Notes: generated by a model not told the origin, from the sequence alone. A DNA stretch of 19,976 nucleotides from JBCBXA01 sp039816825 (GCA_039816825.1 JBCBXA010000048.1:1-19976), one strand, 5' to 3'; shown: positions 1-7,324, numbered from the stretch's first letter. A program made the numbers and translations.

Positions 1-254
1 CCGACAATGTCGGCGTCGTGGTCGTCGAAGGCCTGACAGCAGGCACCAATATGCTGTGCGTCATCACGCACGACAATTCGTCCTTTGAGATGGAAACCAA
101 GCACGACGTGCCGATTGGTCACAAAGTGGCGCTGACGGACCTGAAGGCCGGCGACACAGCAATGAAGTACGGCGAAGATATTGGTAAATTCATAGCCGAC
201 GTTGCCAAGGGCGAGCACGTCCACACCCACAATCTCAAAACCAAACGCTGGTAG
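1..254 (+). CDS. suyA: (R)-sulfolactate sulfo-lyase small subunit (partial, 5' end missing)
   Basis: The frame is open from the first bases to the TAG at 252-254, giving 83 visible residues; the true start lies left of the window. The visible protein is a SAF-type domain as found in the UxaA/SuyA family, beginning near a DNVGVVVVEG segment and ending GEHVHTHNLKTKRW, the typical end of this domain. SuyA forms, with SuyB, the enzyme (EC 4.4.1.24) that splits (R)-3-sulfolactate into pyruvate and sulfite in the cytoplasm. From memory, the DVGVVVVEG start, the PIGHKVAL.DLKAGDT centre and the KTKRW end resemble SuyA more than the N-terminal part of altronate dehydratase. suyB begins 10 bp downstream, as expected for an operon. 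The alternative is a small subunit of another UxaA-type dehydratase, but slcC and comC in the same window favour SuyA. Confidence 0.85.
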   Translation, partial: DNVGVVVVEGLTAGTNMLCVITHDNSSFEMETKHDVPIGHKVALTDLKAGDTAMKYGEDIGKFIADVAKGEHVHTHNLKTKRW

Positions 255-264
255 GGCGGGCATC

Positions 265-1446
265 ATGGCTTCCAAATATTCCAACATGACTTTCATGGGC
301 TATCGGCGCGATAACGGCCGCGTGGGCGTCCGCAACCATGTGCTCGTTCTGCCAGTGGACGATATTTCCAACGCCGCTTGCGAGGCCGTGGCCAACAACA
401 TCAAGGGCACGCTGGCGATCCCCCACGCGTATGGCCGCCTGCAGTTTGGCGAAGACCTTGAAACGCATTTCCGCACCATCATTGGCACCGGCGCCAACCC
501 CAATGTCGCTGCTGTCGTCGTTATCGGTATTGAGCCTGGTTGGACGGACCGCATCGTCAAGGGCATCGAGAAGACTGGCAAGCCCGTCTGGGGTATCTCG
601 ATCGAGCAGAAGGGCGATCTTGAGACCATCCGCCAGGCCAGCCACAAGGCCAAAGAGTTCGTGCACTACGCCACCGAACTCCAGAAGGAAGAGTGCTCCA
701 TCAAGGACCTTTGGGTCTCCACGAAATGTGGTGAGAGCGACACGACGACTGGCCTCGGTTCCTGCCCAACCGTGGGCAACATGTACGACAAGCTGCTGCC
801 CGAAGGCATCACCGGTTTCTTTGGCGAGACGTCGGAGATCACCGGTGCCGAGCACATCTGCCAGAAGAAGGCCATCAATGAAGAGGTGGGCGAGCGCTGG
901 TACAAGATGTGGAAGGCCTATCAGGACGATGTGATCTTCGCGCACCAAACCGACGATCTGTCTGACAGCCAGCCCACCAAGGGCAACATTGAAGGCGGCC
1001 TGACCACGATTGAAGAGAAGGCTTTGGGCAATCTCGAGAAGATCGGGCGCACCAGCCGCTATATCGACATTCTCGAGCCTGCCGAGCAGCCCGAGGGTGG
1101 CAACGGCCTCTACTTCATGGATTCATCATCTGCAGCTGCCGAGTGCGTGACGCTCATGGCCGCCGGTGGCGCCGTGATCCACACCTTCCCAACCGGGCAG
1201 GGCAATGTGGTGGGCAACCCCATCGTGCCGGTGATCAAGATCACGGCCAACCCGCGCACCGTGCGTACCATGGGTGAGCATGTGGATGTGGACGTCTCTG
1301 GCATTCTCCGCCGCGAACAGACTATTGAGGAGGCTGGCGACGCTCTGATCGACATGATCGTGCGCACCGCCAACGGGCGCAACACCGCAGCCGAAGCCCT
1401 CGGCCACCGCGAGTTCTCCATGACAAAGCTGTACCGCTCGGCTTAA
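265..1446 (+). CDS. suyB: (R)-sulfolactate sulfo-lyase large subunit
   Basis: This 393-aa protein belongs to the UxaA/GarD dehydratase C-terminal family. It starts at ATG 265 (MASKYSNMTF), with a G-rich stretch at 254-260 just upstream; an upstream in-frame start at 202 would overlap suyA and adds a non-family N-terminus. Landmarks are the N-terminal GYRRDNGRVGVRNHVLVLP, the STKCGESDTTTG segment with a conserved Cys, the FGETSEITGAEH segment, and the C-terminal FPTGQGNVVGNPI and HVDVDVSG. Such dehydratases use an iron-dependent site, and SuyB with SuyA eliminates sulfite from (R)-sulfolactate, leaving pyruvate. Altronate or galactarate dehydratase is the main alternative: those families share the fold, but the separate small and large subunits and the sulfolactate dehydrogenases nearby support SuyB. 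No sulfite exporter or sulfite dehydrogenase is recognised in the window. Confidence 0.85.
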   Translation: MASKYSNMTFMGYRRDNGRVGVRNHVLVLPVDDISNAACEAVANNIKGTLAIPHAYGRLQFGEDLETHFRTIIGTGANPNVAAVVVIGIEPGWTDRIVKGIEKTGKPVWGISIEQKGDLETIRQASHKAKEFVHYATELQKEECSIKDLWVSTKCGESDTTTGLGSCPTVGNMYDKLLPEGITGFFGETSEITGAEHICQKKAINEEVGERWYKMWKAYQDDVIFAHQTDDLSDSQPTKGNIEGGLTTIEEKALGNLEKIGRTSRYIDILEPAEQPEGGNGLYFMDSSSAAAECVTLMAAGGAVIHTFPTGQGNVVGNPIVPVIKITANPRTVRTMGEHVDVDVSGILRREQTIEEAGDALIDMIVRTANGRNTAAEALGHREFSMTKLYRSA

Positions 1447-1449
1447 CCG

Positions 1450-1515
1450 GTTGGGGCCTGCTTCTCGGCTGGCCCCCAACTCTCGGCTGGCCCCCAACTC
1501 TCGGCCCTTGGGCCG
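1450..1515 (+). repeat. Hairpin with tandemly duplicated 3' arm after suyB
   Basis: Two perfect 18-bp direct copies lie at 1463-1480 and 1481-1498, with a third partial copy from 1499 to 1505. Each copy ends in GGCCCCCAAC, which can pair with the single GTTGGGGCC at 1450-1458 (one bulged base). So one 5' arm has two competing 3' arms. A further short palindrome, CGGCCCTTGGGCCG, follows at 1502-1515 and is followed by TTTCT. The position directly behind suyB suggests a transcription end or an mRNA-stabilising hairpin, but there is no proper U-run after the main stem. Confidence 0.6.
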
Positions 1516-1630
1516 TTTCTCGTCTCGCAGAGACAACCTTCCCCAAAATTTCCGTGAAGCCTCACCGTCCTTCAAAGAGTTGGAGATTGCACAGGAGCGG
1601 GGCGCTTGCGCACGAGCTTGACTCGTTCTT

Positions 1631-1662
1631 ATATTTCGATAATTCTAGTTATATAGAAATAT
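1631..1662. promoter_or_regulatory. Palindromic operator candidate upstream of the arsR-type gene
   Basis: A 32-bp imperfect palindrome has perfect outer 7-bp arms ATATTTC and GAAATAT; 12 of the 16 possible pairs match. It is strongly AT-rich in a GC-rich neighbourhood and ends 9 bp before the ATG at 1672. ArsR/SmtB regulators commonly bind AT-rich inverted repeats over their own promoter, so autoregulation is the natural reading. Confidence 0.6.
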
Positions 1663-1671
1663 GAGGTTGTC

Positions 1672-1971
1672 ATGAATGTTGCCGTTCTTGCTGAGGGGTT
1701 TTCGGCCCTTGGTGCACAACCGAGACTGGCGGTTTTGCGAGCGCTTGTGCGCGCGGGCCGGAGTGGTTTGACGGTGGGCGAGGTGCAGGCGCGCACGGGG
1801 ATGCCGGCCTCAACCCTGTCGCATCACCTAAAGACGCTCTCTGATGCAGGGCTCATCGACCAGGAGAAGATCGGGCGGTCGATCATCAACCGCGCGAATT
1901 TCGATCTGTTGGAAACCTTGGCCAGTTTCATCCGAGATGAGTGCTGTGCCGAGGAGGTACAACGATCATGA
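1672..1971 (+). CDS. ArsR/SmtB-family transcriptional regulator
   Basis: This 99-aa protein has the winged-helix layout of ArsR/SmtB repressors: an N-terminal helix with the LGAQPRLAVLRALV motif (residues 13-26), a helix-turn-helix around residues 33-60 (VGEVQARTGMPASTLSHHLKTLSDAGL), then the beta wing (IDQEKIGRSIINR). A GAGG ribosome site precedes ATG 1672. An adjacent cysteine pair, C91-C92, near the C-terminus is a possible metal(loid) or redox-sensing site; the CVCDLC motif of classic ArsR is absent. The stop overlaps the start of the permease gene in an ATGA arrangement, so the two are almost certainly co-transcribed and the regulator probably controls the permease. The inducer (arsenic species, another thiophilic ion, or a sulfur compound) cannot be read from the sequence. 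Confidence 0.9.
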   Translation: MNVAVLAEGFSALGAQPRLAVLRALVRAGRSGLTVGEVQARTGMPASTLSHHLKTLSDAGLIDQEKIGRSIINRANFDLLETLASFIRDECCAEEVQRS

Positions 1972-3014
1972 GCGATGCAGCCCCCACATCGGCTCGAAGC
2001 CCCGGACCAGGGGTATGGATCGACAGGTTGAAGACGCCTTGGACGGTTGTTGTTATTGCGCCCTTGCTGGTCGCTCTGATGGATCCGACCAACCTTCTCC
2101 CAGTTGTTGAGTTTGCCACTCGAGCGCTGATCTCCACGCTGCCCTACATCGCGTTTGCCGTCTTCTTGATCGCTGCGTTGAAGGCAGCAGGCGCGGAAGC
2201 CGTGATCGCCAAGGCGTTCCAGGGCCGCGAAAATCGCATGATCGTTCTGGCGGCCTTGTTCGGCGGCCTGGCACCCTTCTGTTCGTGTGAAGTCATCCCG
2301 TTCATCGCGGGTTTGTTGGCTCTTGGAGCGCCAATTTCTGCCGTGATGGCATTCTGGCTGGCATCGCCGCTGATTGATCCACCGACCCTGTTGATCACTG
2401 CGGCGGCACTGGGCTGGCCGTTCGCCATCGGCAAAGCGGTTTCAGCCGTGGCACTAGGGCTGTTTGGCGGCTTTGCCATGAAGCTGCTGCTTCGCTTCGG
2501 TGCCTTCTCCGACCCTCTTCGCACCTATCAGCGCTCCGGATGCGGTTGCGGTCCAGATCCATTCAGTGGTCGACCCGTTTGGGCGTTTTGGAAAGAAGGT
2601 GCCCGGCGCGAAACCTTCCGTGACGAGGCGCTGCATAACGGAGCCTTCCTCATCAAATGGCTGGCGCTGGCCTATACGCTGGAGGCTCTTTTGGTGACCT
2701 ATGTCCCGGCGACGCTGATCGCGTCCCTGGTTGGCGGAGAGGGCATTCAACCGATCGCCACTGCAGCGCTGGTCGGCATGCCTGCCTACCTCAACTCATA
2801 CGTTGCTCCGGCCTTGCTGGCCGGCCTGATGGAGCAGGGCATGACAGCGGGCGCAGCCATGGCCTTCATGGTGGCGGGGGCGGTGAGCTCAGTGCCCGCC
2901 ATGGCGGCGGTATGGTCCCTGGTGAAACGGCCCGTCTTCGCGGCCTACATTGTCCTCGGTGTCGGCGGGGCCGTGCTTTCAGGGATCATCTTTCAGGCGG
3001 TCATCGTCGCGTAG
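1968..3014 (+). CDS. ArsP/DUF318-like permease
   Basis: This 348-aa polytopic membrane protein resembles the permease family PF03773, which includes ArsP (trivalent organoarsenical efflux) and YraQ. The start at ATG 1968 is set by GAGGAGG at about 1951-1957 and the 4-bp overlap with the regulator. The family hallmark PFCSCEVIPF is at residues 103-112 (C105, C107), between the first membrane segments. A second cysteine motif, GCGCG, is at about 191-195 in the long central loop, and more membrane helices follow. The cysteines suit binding of a soft metal or metalloid. Together with the ArsR-type regulator this looks like a small efflux or resistance module inserted beside suyAB. A role tied to sulfite or thiol stress is possible but unsupported. 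The name arsP is not assigned because the substrate is unknown. Confidence 0.8.
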   Translation: MSDAAPTSARSPGPGVWIDRLKTPWTVVVIAPLLVALMDPTNLLPVVEFATRALISTLPYIAFAVFLIAALKAAGAEAVIAKAFQGRENRMIVLAALFGGLAPFCSCEVIPFIAGLLALGAPISAVMAFWLASPLIDPPTLLITAAALGWPFAIGKAVSAVALGLFGGFAMKLLLRFGAFSDPLRTYQRSGCGCGPDPFSGRPVWAFWKEGARRETFRDEALHNGAFLIKWLALAYTLEALLVTYVPATLIASLVGGEGIQPIATAALVGMPAYLNSYVAPALLAGLMEQGMTAGAAMAFMVAGAVSSVPAMAAVWSLVKRPVFAAYIVLGVGGAVLSGIIFQAVIVA

Positions 3015-3036
3015 GCCGAGCAGCGTCTCGCACGTG

Positions 3037-4233
3037 TTAACTTGCTTCGTCCGCTATGATCCGGCCGATCAGGGTGCAATCTTCCACGCTGAAACTCAGC
3101 GGGATGCGCATGTCCATGAGGCGGGACAGGACGCGTGTGGTTTGCGGCAACTCCTGCGGCGGCGCGTATGTCCAGCTGTCGTAGCGGCTGGTGAAGCCGA
3201 CGGGCTGGCCGTCCCCAAACCATTTGAGCTCGACGCCGCGCTCGGAACATCGGACAACGAAGTCGCGCATGGCGGCATCGTCTCCCTTCGGTAGAGTGAA
3301 CTGGATCGACGAGCCCACAATGCTCTCAGCTTCCGGGCGTTCAATCGCATTCAGGCCACTGGCCATCTCCAGCTGTGCTTCAACAGCGCGATAGCGCTCG
3401 TTCCAGCGTTCGATATTCGCCCGAAGGTTGGGCAGTTGAGCGCGCAGTATCGCCGCGCGCAGATTGTCCATCCGCGACGAGCAGTTCGGCATTTCCAGAC
3501 GCGCGCTGGCATAGGCTTCATCGTCGGGTCGTGCGAGATGCCGACCGTAGAGCATGTAGCTGCCGGACAGTATGGTGGCGCGGGCCATCACAGCCGGTTC
3601 CGACGTTGTGAGGAACCCACCTTCGCCCGAGTTCAAGTGCTTGTAGGTCTGGGTCGAGAAACAGGCGACGGTGCCGAAGTTCCCGCTCGGTTTGCCGTTC
3701 CACGCTGCCCCCATCGTGTGGGCGCAATCCTCAATCATTTGCGCGCCATAACCCGCGACAAGGGCTGCCAGCTTCTCCATATCGGCCAGATGGCCGCGCA
3801 TGTGGGAGGCAAGAAACACCTTGGCGTTGGTCTGCTCGAACTTGCGCATCAGATCGGTGAAATCGACCGTCAACTCGTCGGTCGTTTCCACGAAGATCGG
3901 CACGCCACCCGCTGCCGCGATGGCACCGGGCACAGGGGCCAGAGTGAAGGCATTGGTGAGCACCGCGTCGCCCGGTTTCACGCCAAGAGCCCGGAGGGCA
4001 ATCTGCATGGCCGCGCCACCGGAGCCGGTGGCCAGGCAATAGGGCGCGCCCTGCCATTCGGCATATTCCGCCTCGAGCTCTGCCACTTCGCCCGCTTCTC
4101 CATCCAGTGTGTTGTAACGGTGCAGGCGGCCCGACTGCATCACGGCCACTGCGTTCGCAATGGCTGCTTCACTCATCGGCTCCTGCTGAGTGAAAGGCTT
4201 GTCAAAGCGGAGTGTTGCGTCCGCCTCAGGCAT
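3037..4233 (-). CDS. DegT/DnrJ/EryC1-family PLP-dependent aminotransferase
   Basis: This 398-aa protein is a fold-type I, PLP-dependent aminotransferase of the DegT/DnrJ/EryC1/StrS group. Family marks are the SGRLHRYN start of the fold, ATGSGGAAM (68-76) that holds the PLP phosphate, EDCAHTMGA (168-176) with the aspartate that contacts the pyridine nitrogen, and FSTQTYKHLNSGEGG, where K198 is the expected Schiff-base lysine. The start at 4233 is chosen because its ATGCCTGA overlaps the stop of the upstream aldo/keto reductase gene by 8 bp, implying translational coupling; an in-frame start at 4275 lies deeper in that gene. Such enzymes usually aminate keto-sugars, but not exclusively. No sugar-nucleotide genes are nearby, so the substrate is unknown. 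A link to the aldehyde/ketone product of the coupled reductase is an inference. Confidence 0.88.
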   Translation of the reverse strand: MPEADATLRFDKPFTQQEPMSEAAIANAVAVMQSGRLHRYNTLDGEAGEVAELEAEYAEWQGAPYCLATGSGGAAMQIALRALGVKPGDAVLTNAFTLAPVPGAIAAAGGVPIFVETTDELTVDFTDLMRKFEQTNAKVFLASHMRGHLADMEKLAALVAGYGAQMIEDCAHTMGAAWNGKPSGNFGTVACFSTQTYKHLNSGEGGFLTTSEPAVMARATILSGSYMLYGRHLARPDDEAYASARLEMPNCSSRMDNLRAAILRAQLPNLRANIERWNERYRAVEAQLEMASGLNAIERPEAESIVGSSIQFTLPKGDDAAMRDFVVRCSERGVELKWFGDGQPVGFTSRYDSWTYAPPQELPQTTRVLSRLMDMRIPLSFSVEDCTLIGRIIADEAS

Positions 4234-5254
4234 CGGAGGATGGGGCCCAGAGGTTGATGTCCTGATCGATGGCATAGCTGTCGATTTCTGCCAGCTCCTC
4301 AGCTGTGAATTCCAGATTATTGATGGCGCCGGCGCAATCTACGATCTGCTCGGGCTTTGAGGCTCCTATCAGAGCCGTCGTGATGCCGCCATCGCGCAAC
4401 ACCCATGCGATGGCCATTTGAGCCAGCGTTTGTCCGCGACGTTCTGCGATTTCGTTGAGCTTGCCGATCCGGCGGATGGCTTCTTCCGAAATCGCATTCG
4501 GATCGAGGCTCTTATCCTGCGCCGCGCGGCTGCCATCCGGAATGCCGCCCAGATACTTCTTGGTCAGCATTCCCTGGGCGAGTGGCGTGAAGGCGATGGA
4601 CCCCATGCCGAGTTCCTGAAGCGTGCTCTTAAGGCCATCCTCTTCGACCCAGCGGTTGAGCATATTGTAGCTCGGCTGATGGATCAGGCACGGTGTGCCC
4701 AGCTCCTTGAGGATCGCTGCAGCTTCCCGCGTGCGCTCCGAATTGTAGCTCGAAATGCCAGCGTAAAGCGCCTTGCCAGAGCGCACGATCTGGTCGAGCG
4801 CGCCCATGGTTTCTTCCAGTGGCGTGTCTGGGTCGAAGCGGTGGGAATAGAAGATATCGACATAGTCTAGCCCCATACGCTTCAGCGACTGGTCGCAGCT
4901 GGCGATGAGATATTTGCGGCTGCCCCACTCGCCATAAGGCCCGGGCCACATGTCGTAGCCAGCCTTGGACGAGATGATGAGCTCGTCTCGATAGCCGTGA
5001 AAGTCGGTTCGCAGAATGTCGCCAAACGCTTCCTCAGCGCTGCCGGGTGGTGGGCCATAATTGTTCGCCAGATCGAAATGCGTGATGCCAAGATCAAAGG
5101 CGGTGCGGCACATGTCCCGCTTGGTCTGATGCGGCGTATCGTGGCCAAAATTGTGCCAAAGGCCCAGGGAGACTGCAGGCAGTTGAACGCCTGAATGGCC
5201 GCAACGGCGGTATACCATGCTGTCGTAGCGGTTGGGCGATGGCATGTAAGTCAT
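4226..5254 (-). CDS. Aldo/keto reductase, YghZ (L-glyceraldehyde 3-phosphate reductase) type
   Basis: This 342-aa protein is an NADPH-dependent aldo/keto reductase very similar in recalled sequence to E. coli YghZ (Gpr). Shared stretches include LGLWHNFGH (30-38), FDLGITHFDLANNYGPPPGSAEE (53-75) and KAGYDMWPGPYG (97-108). The catalytic tetrad is visible as D61, Y66, K97 and H138. YghZ reduces L-glyceraldehyde 3-phosphate and other short aldehydes such as methylglyoxal. The start at 5254 has GGAG about 6 nt upstream; a second ATG lies 9 nt further in. The gene ends inside the start of the aminotransferase gene and is divergent from slcC. Given the neighbours, a small sulfonated aldehyde such as 3-sulfolactaldehyde, which resembles glyceraldehyde phosphate, is a conceivable substrate. 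That is inference only. Confidence 0.9.
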   Translation of the reverse strand: MTYMPSPNRYDSMVYRRCGHSGVQLPAVSLGLWHNFGHDTPHQTKRDMCRTAFDLGITHFDLANNYGPPPGSAEEAFGDILRTDFHGYRDELIISSKAGYDMWPGPYGEWGSRKYLIASCDQSLKRMGLDYVDIFYSHRFDPDTPLEETMGALDQIVRSGKALYAGISSYNSERTREAAAILKELGTPCLIHQPSYNMLNRWVEEDGLKSTLQELGMGSIAFTPLAQGMLTKKYLGGIPDGSRAAQDKSLDPNAISEEAIRRIGKLNEIAERRGQTLAQMAIAWVLRDGGITTALIGASKPEQIVDCAGAINNLEFTAEELAEIDSYAIDQDINLWAPSSDA

Positions 5255-5282
5255 GTGTACTCCGTGGGTTGGTCTTCACCAC

Positions 5283-5342
5283 ACTAGTCGCTCTGCGAAA
5301 CTTGGAAAGCGCTGGATGACGCCGCATCACGCTTGGACTAGT
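5283..5342. promoter_or_regulatory. Paired ACTAGT motifs in the divergent intergenic region
   Basis: The 126-bp region between the divergent aldo/keto reductase and slcC genes carries ACTAGT at 5283-5288 and at 5337-5342, 54 bp apart. The flanks extend the symmetry partly (CACACTAGT against ACTAGTAGTG). This could be a pair of operator sites for a shared regulator. No convincing sigma-70 promoter could be assigned to either gene. Confidence 0.25.
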
Positions 5343-5380
5343 AGTGAGCGAACGTCCACCTTTTGTCAGGGATCCATCAC

Positions 5381-6304
5381 ATGGCCGACATCGTGATCAC
5401 CGAGTTTATGGATGAGGCAGCGGCTGCAAGCATGCCCGGATCGCACTACGATCCAACCTTGGTGGACAAGCCTAAAGAACTGGCCGCAGCCCTGTCGGAT
5501 GCCAGAGCCATTGTCGTCCGCAATCGCACCCAGGTGACGGCGGAGCTTCTGGAAAGCGCCCCTAAATTGAGTTGCGTCGGCCGTTTGGGCGTTGGTCTGG
5601 ACAACATAGATCTCGACGCCTGTGCCGCCCGTGGTGTGACGGTCTACCCCGCCACCGGCGCAAATGATCTGTCCGTGGCAGAGTATGTCATCACAACAGC
5701 CATGGCGCTTCTGCGCGGCGCTTACATCGGGTCAGAGCAGGTGATTGCCGGCAAGTGGCCCCGCCAGCAGATGAGTGGTCGCGAGCTGGCCGGCAAGGTG
5801 ATGGGCCTAATCGGTTTCGGCGCCATTGCCCGCGAAGTAGCGCTCCGCGCGAAGCTCTTGGGCATGGAGGTGCTCGCCACTGACCCGCACGTCATGGCTG
5901 ATGATCCGGCCTGGCAGTTGGCCCGAAATGTCAGCCGCGATGCAGTTCTCGAAAATTCCGACGTCATCAGCCTGCACGTGCCACTGACAGACGGCACCCG
6001 ACACATGATTGACGAGGCCGCTCTGCACGGCATGAGGAGCGATGCCATCGTCATCAATGCAGCGCGGGGCGGCGTTGTCGACGAAGCAGCCTTGGTGGCT
6101 GCGCTGAGTGCGGGCAGGCTTGGCGGCGCGGCGCTTGATGTGTTCGAGGTCGAGCCTGTGACCGCCGAAAGTGGGACCATGTTTGCCGGTGTTCCCAACC
6201 TCATTGTGACGCCGCACATTGCAGGCGTCACCCAAGAGAGTAATGGAAGGGTGAGCACGCTAATTGCTCAGCGCGTGCGCGATCATCTTGCAGGCCTCGC
6301 TTAA
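5381..6304 (+). CDS. slcC: (S)-sulfolactate dehydrogenase, D-2-hydroxyacid dehydrogenase family
   Basis: This 307-aa NAD-dependent enzyme of the D-isomer-specific 2-hydroxyacid dehydrogenase family has a Rossmann motif GLIGFGAIA at about 142-150 and the catalytic triad R229 (NAARGG), E258 (VEP) and H279 (TPHIAG). The spacing R229 to E258 equals that in E. coli 3-phosphoglycerate dehydrogenase. The ATG at 5381 is preferred over a TTG at 5363 because AGGGA precedes it by about 9 nt and because the N-terminus MADIVITEFMDEAA resembles SlcC of Chromohalobacter as I recall it. SlcC (EC 1.1.1.310) oxidises (S)-3-sulfolactate to 3-sulfopyruvate with NAD. comC begins 21 bp downstream. The two form the stereo-inverting step that supplies SuyAB. 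A 3-phosphoglycerate or other hydroxyacid dehydrogenase is the alternative, less likely in this context. Confidence 0.87.
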   Translation: MADIVITEFMDEAAAASMPGSHYDPTLVDKPKELAAALSDARAIVVRNRTQVTAELLESAPKLSCVGRLGVGLDNIDLDACAARGVTVYPATGANDLSVAEYVITTAMALLRGAYIGSEQVIAGKWPRQQMSGRELAGKVMGLIGFGAIAREVALRAKLLGMEVLATDPHVMADDPAWQLARNVSRDAVLENSDVISLHVPLTDGTRHMIDEAALHGMRSDAIVINAARGGVVDEAALVAALSAGRLGGAALDVFEVEPVTAESGTMFAGVPNLIVTPHIAGVTQESNGRVSTLIAQRVRDHLAGLA

Positions 6305-6325
6305 GCGACCAATTCGGAGAGACCC

Positions 6326-7324
6326 ATGACCAACATGCTGAACGTCGATCAGGCCAAGGGCCTCGTTGCAGAAGCTCTGGTTGCGTCCAATACGTCTCTG
6401 CCCAATGCGGCGTCTGTCGCCGCGGCGCTGGTCAATGCAGAGCTTTGGGGCCAGATGGGCCACGGCCTGCGCCGCACCGTGGCCTACGCCGCTCAGGCAC
6501 GCGCCGGTAAGGTGGACGGACACGCGATACCTCAGGCCGAGCAGCCGCGACCCGGGCTTCTGATGGTCGATGCCTGCCAGGGCTTTGCTTACCCAGCACT
6601 CGACCTTGTCATGGATCGGCTACCGAGCATGGCAGTGAGTCAGGGTATCGCCATGGCCGGCATTCGGCGTTCGCACCATTGCGGGGTTACAGGCCTGGTC
6701 GTTGATGCGCTGGCCCGAAAGGGGCTTGTCGCCATGATGTTTGCCAATGCGCCGGCGTCCATGGCTCCCTGGGGCGGCAATCGCGCGCTCTTCGGTACCA
6801 ACCCGATCGCCTTTGCGACGCCGGTCGAAGGCGATGAGCCTTTGGTCGTTGATCTCAGCCTTTCCAAGGTGGCGCGGGGCAAGATCATGGCCGCCAACCA
6901 GAAAGGCGAGCCGATCCCCGAGGGCTGGGCGCTCGACAAGGATGGCCAAGCAACCACTGACGCTCAAGTCGGTCTTGATGGTTTCATGGTGCCTGCAGGC
7001 GATGCAAAAGGCGTCGCGCTCGCGCTCATGGTCGAGATGCTCTGCGCAGGAATCACCGGTGCGAACTACAGCTACGAAGCAACCAGCTTTTTTAACGCCG
7101 AAGGTGATCCTCCCGGCGTAGGCCAATCCATCATCGCCATTGATCCGTCGGCCTTTGGTCCACATATCGCTGAGCGCCTGACCAGTCTTGTGACGGCTGT
7201 AGCCGAGACCGAAGGCGCTCGCGTTCCCGGTGCCCGACGCCACGGCCTTGCCAAGCGGATTGAGACCGAAGGCATCAAGGTGGATGATGCATTGCTGGCC
7301 GAGATCCAGGCGATTTCGGCCTAA
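6326..7324 (+). CDS. comC: (R)-sulfolactate dehydrogenase, malate/L-lactate dehydrogenase family
   Basis: This 332-aa protein belongs to the Ldh_2 (type 2 malate/L-lactate dehydrogenase) family. Family marks are MGHGLRR with H46, RSHHCG with H117-H118, the FGTNPIAFATP segment (156-166) and VVDLSLSKVARGKI near 174-187. A GGAGAG ribosome site precedes ATG 6326. ComC (EC 1.1.1.338) is an NADP-linked enzyme that reduces 3-sulfopyruvate to (R)-3-sulfolactate in catabolism; its archaeal relatives act in coenzyme M synthesis. Directly behind slcC, it completes conversion of (S)- to (R)-sulfolactate, the SuyAB substrate. By sequence alone it could be another hydroxyacid dehydrogenase of the same family; the gene order makes ComC the best call. 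Its stop codon overlaps that of the convergent MAPEG gene, so no terminator fits between them. Confidence 0.85.
   Translation: MTNMLNVDQAKGLVAEALVASNTSLPNAASVAAALVNAELWGQMGHGLRRTVAYAAQARAGKVDGHAIPQAEQPRPGLLMVDACQGFAYPALDLVMDRLPSMAVSQGIAMAGIRRSHHCGVTGLVVDALARKGLVAMMFANAPASMAPWGGNRALFGTNPIAFATPVEGDEPLVVDLSLSKVARGKIMAANQKGEPIPEGWALDKDGQATTDAQVGLDGFMVPAGDAKGVALALMVEMLCAGITGANYSYEATSFFNAEGDPPGVGQSIIAIDPSAFGPHIAERLTSLVTAVAETEGARVPGARRHGLAKRIETEGIKVDDALLAEIQAISA

Noticed and set aside
235..948. Long open frame on the minus strand opposite suyB (237 codons)
   Set aside because: It lies wholly antisense to a well-recognised enzyme gene, shows no family features, and arises from the codon bias of the plus strand.
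1..1446. Altronate or galactarate dehydratase (UxaA/GarD) as the identity of the first two genes
   Set aside because: The fold is shared, but the separate small subunit, recalled similarity to SuyA/SuyB and the slcC-comC pair favour sulfolactate sulfo-lyase; no uronate genes are nearby.
1463..1505. Tandem 18-bp repeats considered as a CRISPR or attachment site
   Set aside because: The copies are directly adjacent without spacers, and no integrase, cas gene or flanking tRNA is present.
3436..4257. 273-codon plus-strand frame opposite the aminotransferase gene
   Set aside because: It is antisense to a clear DegT-type enzyme with intact PLP motifs; the translated sequence has shadow-like composition rich in His, Gly and Arg.
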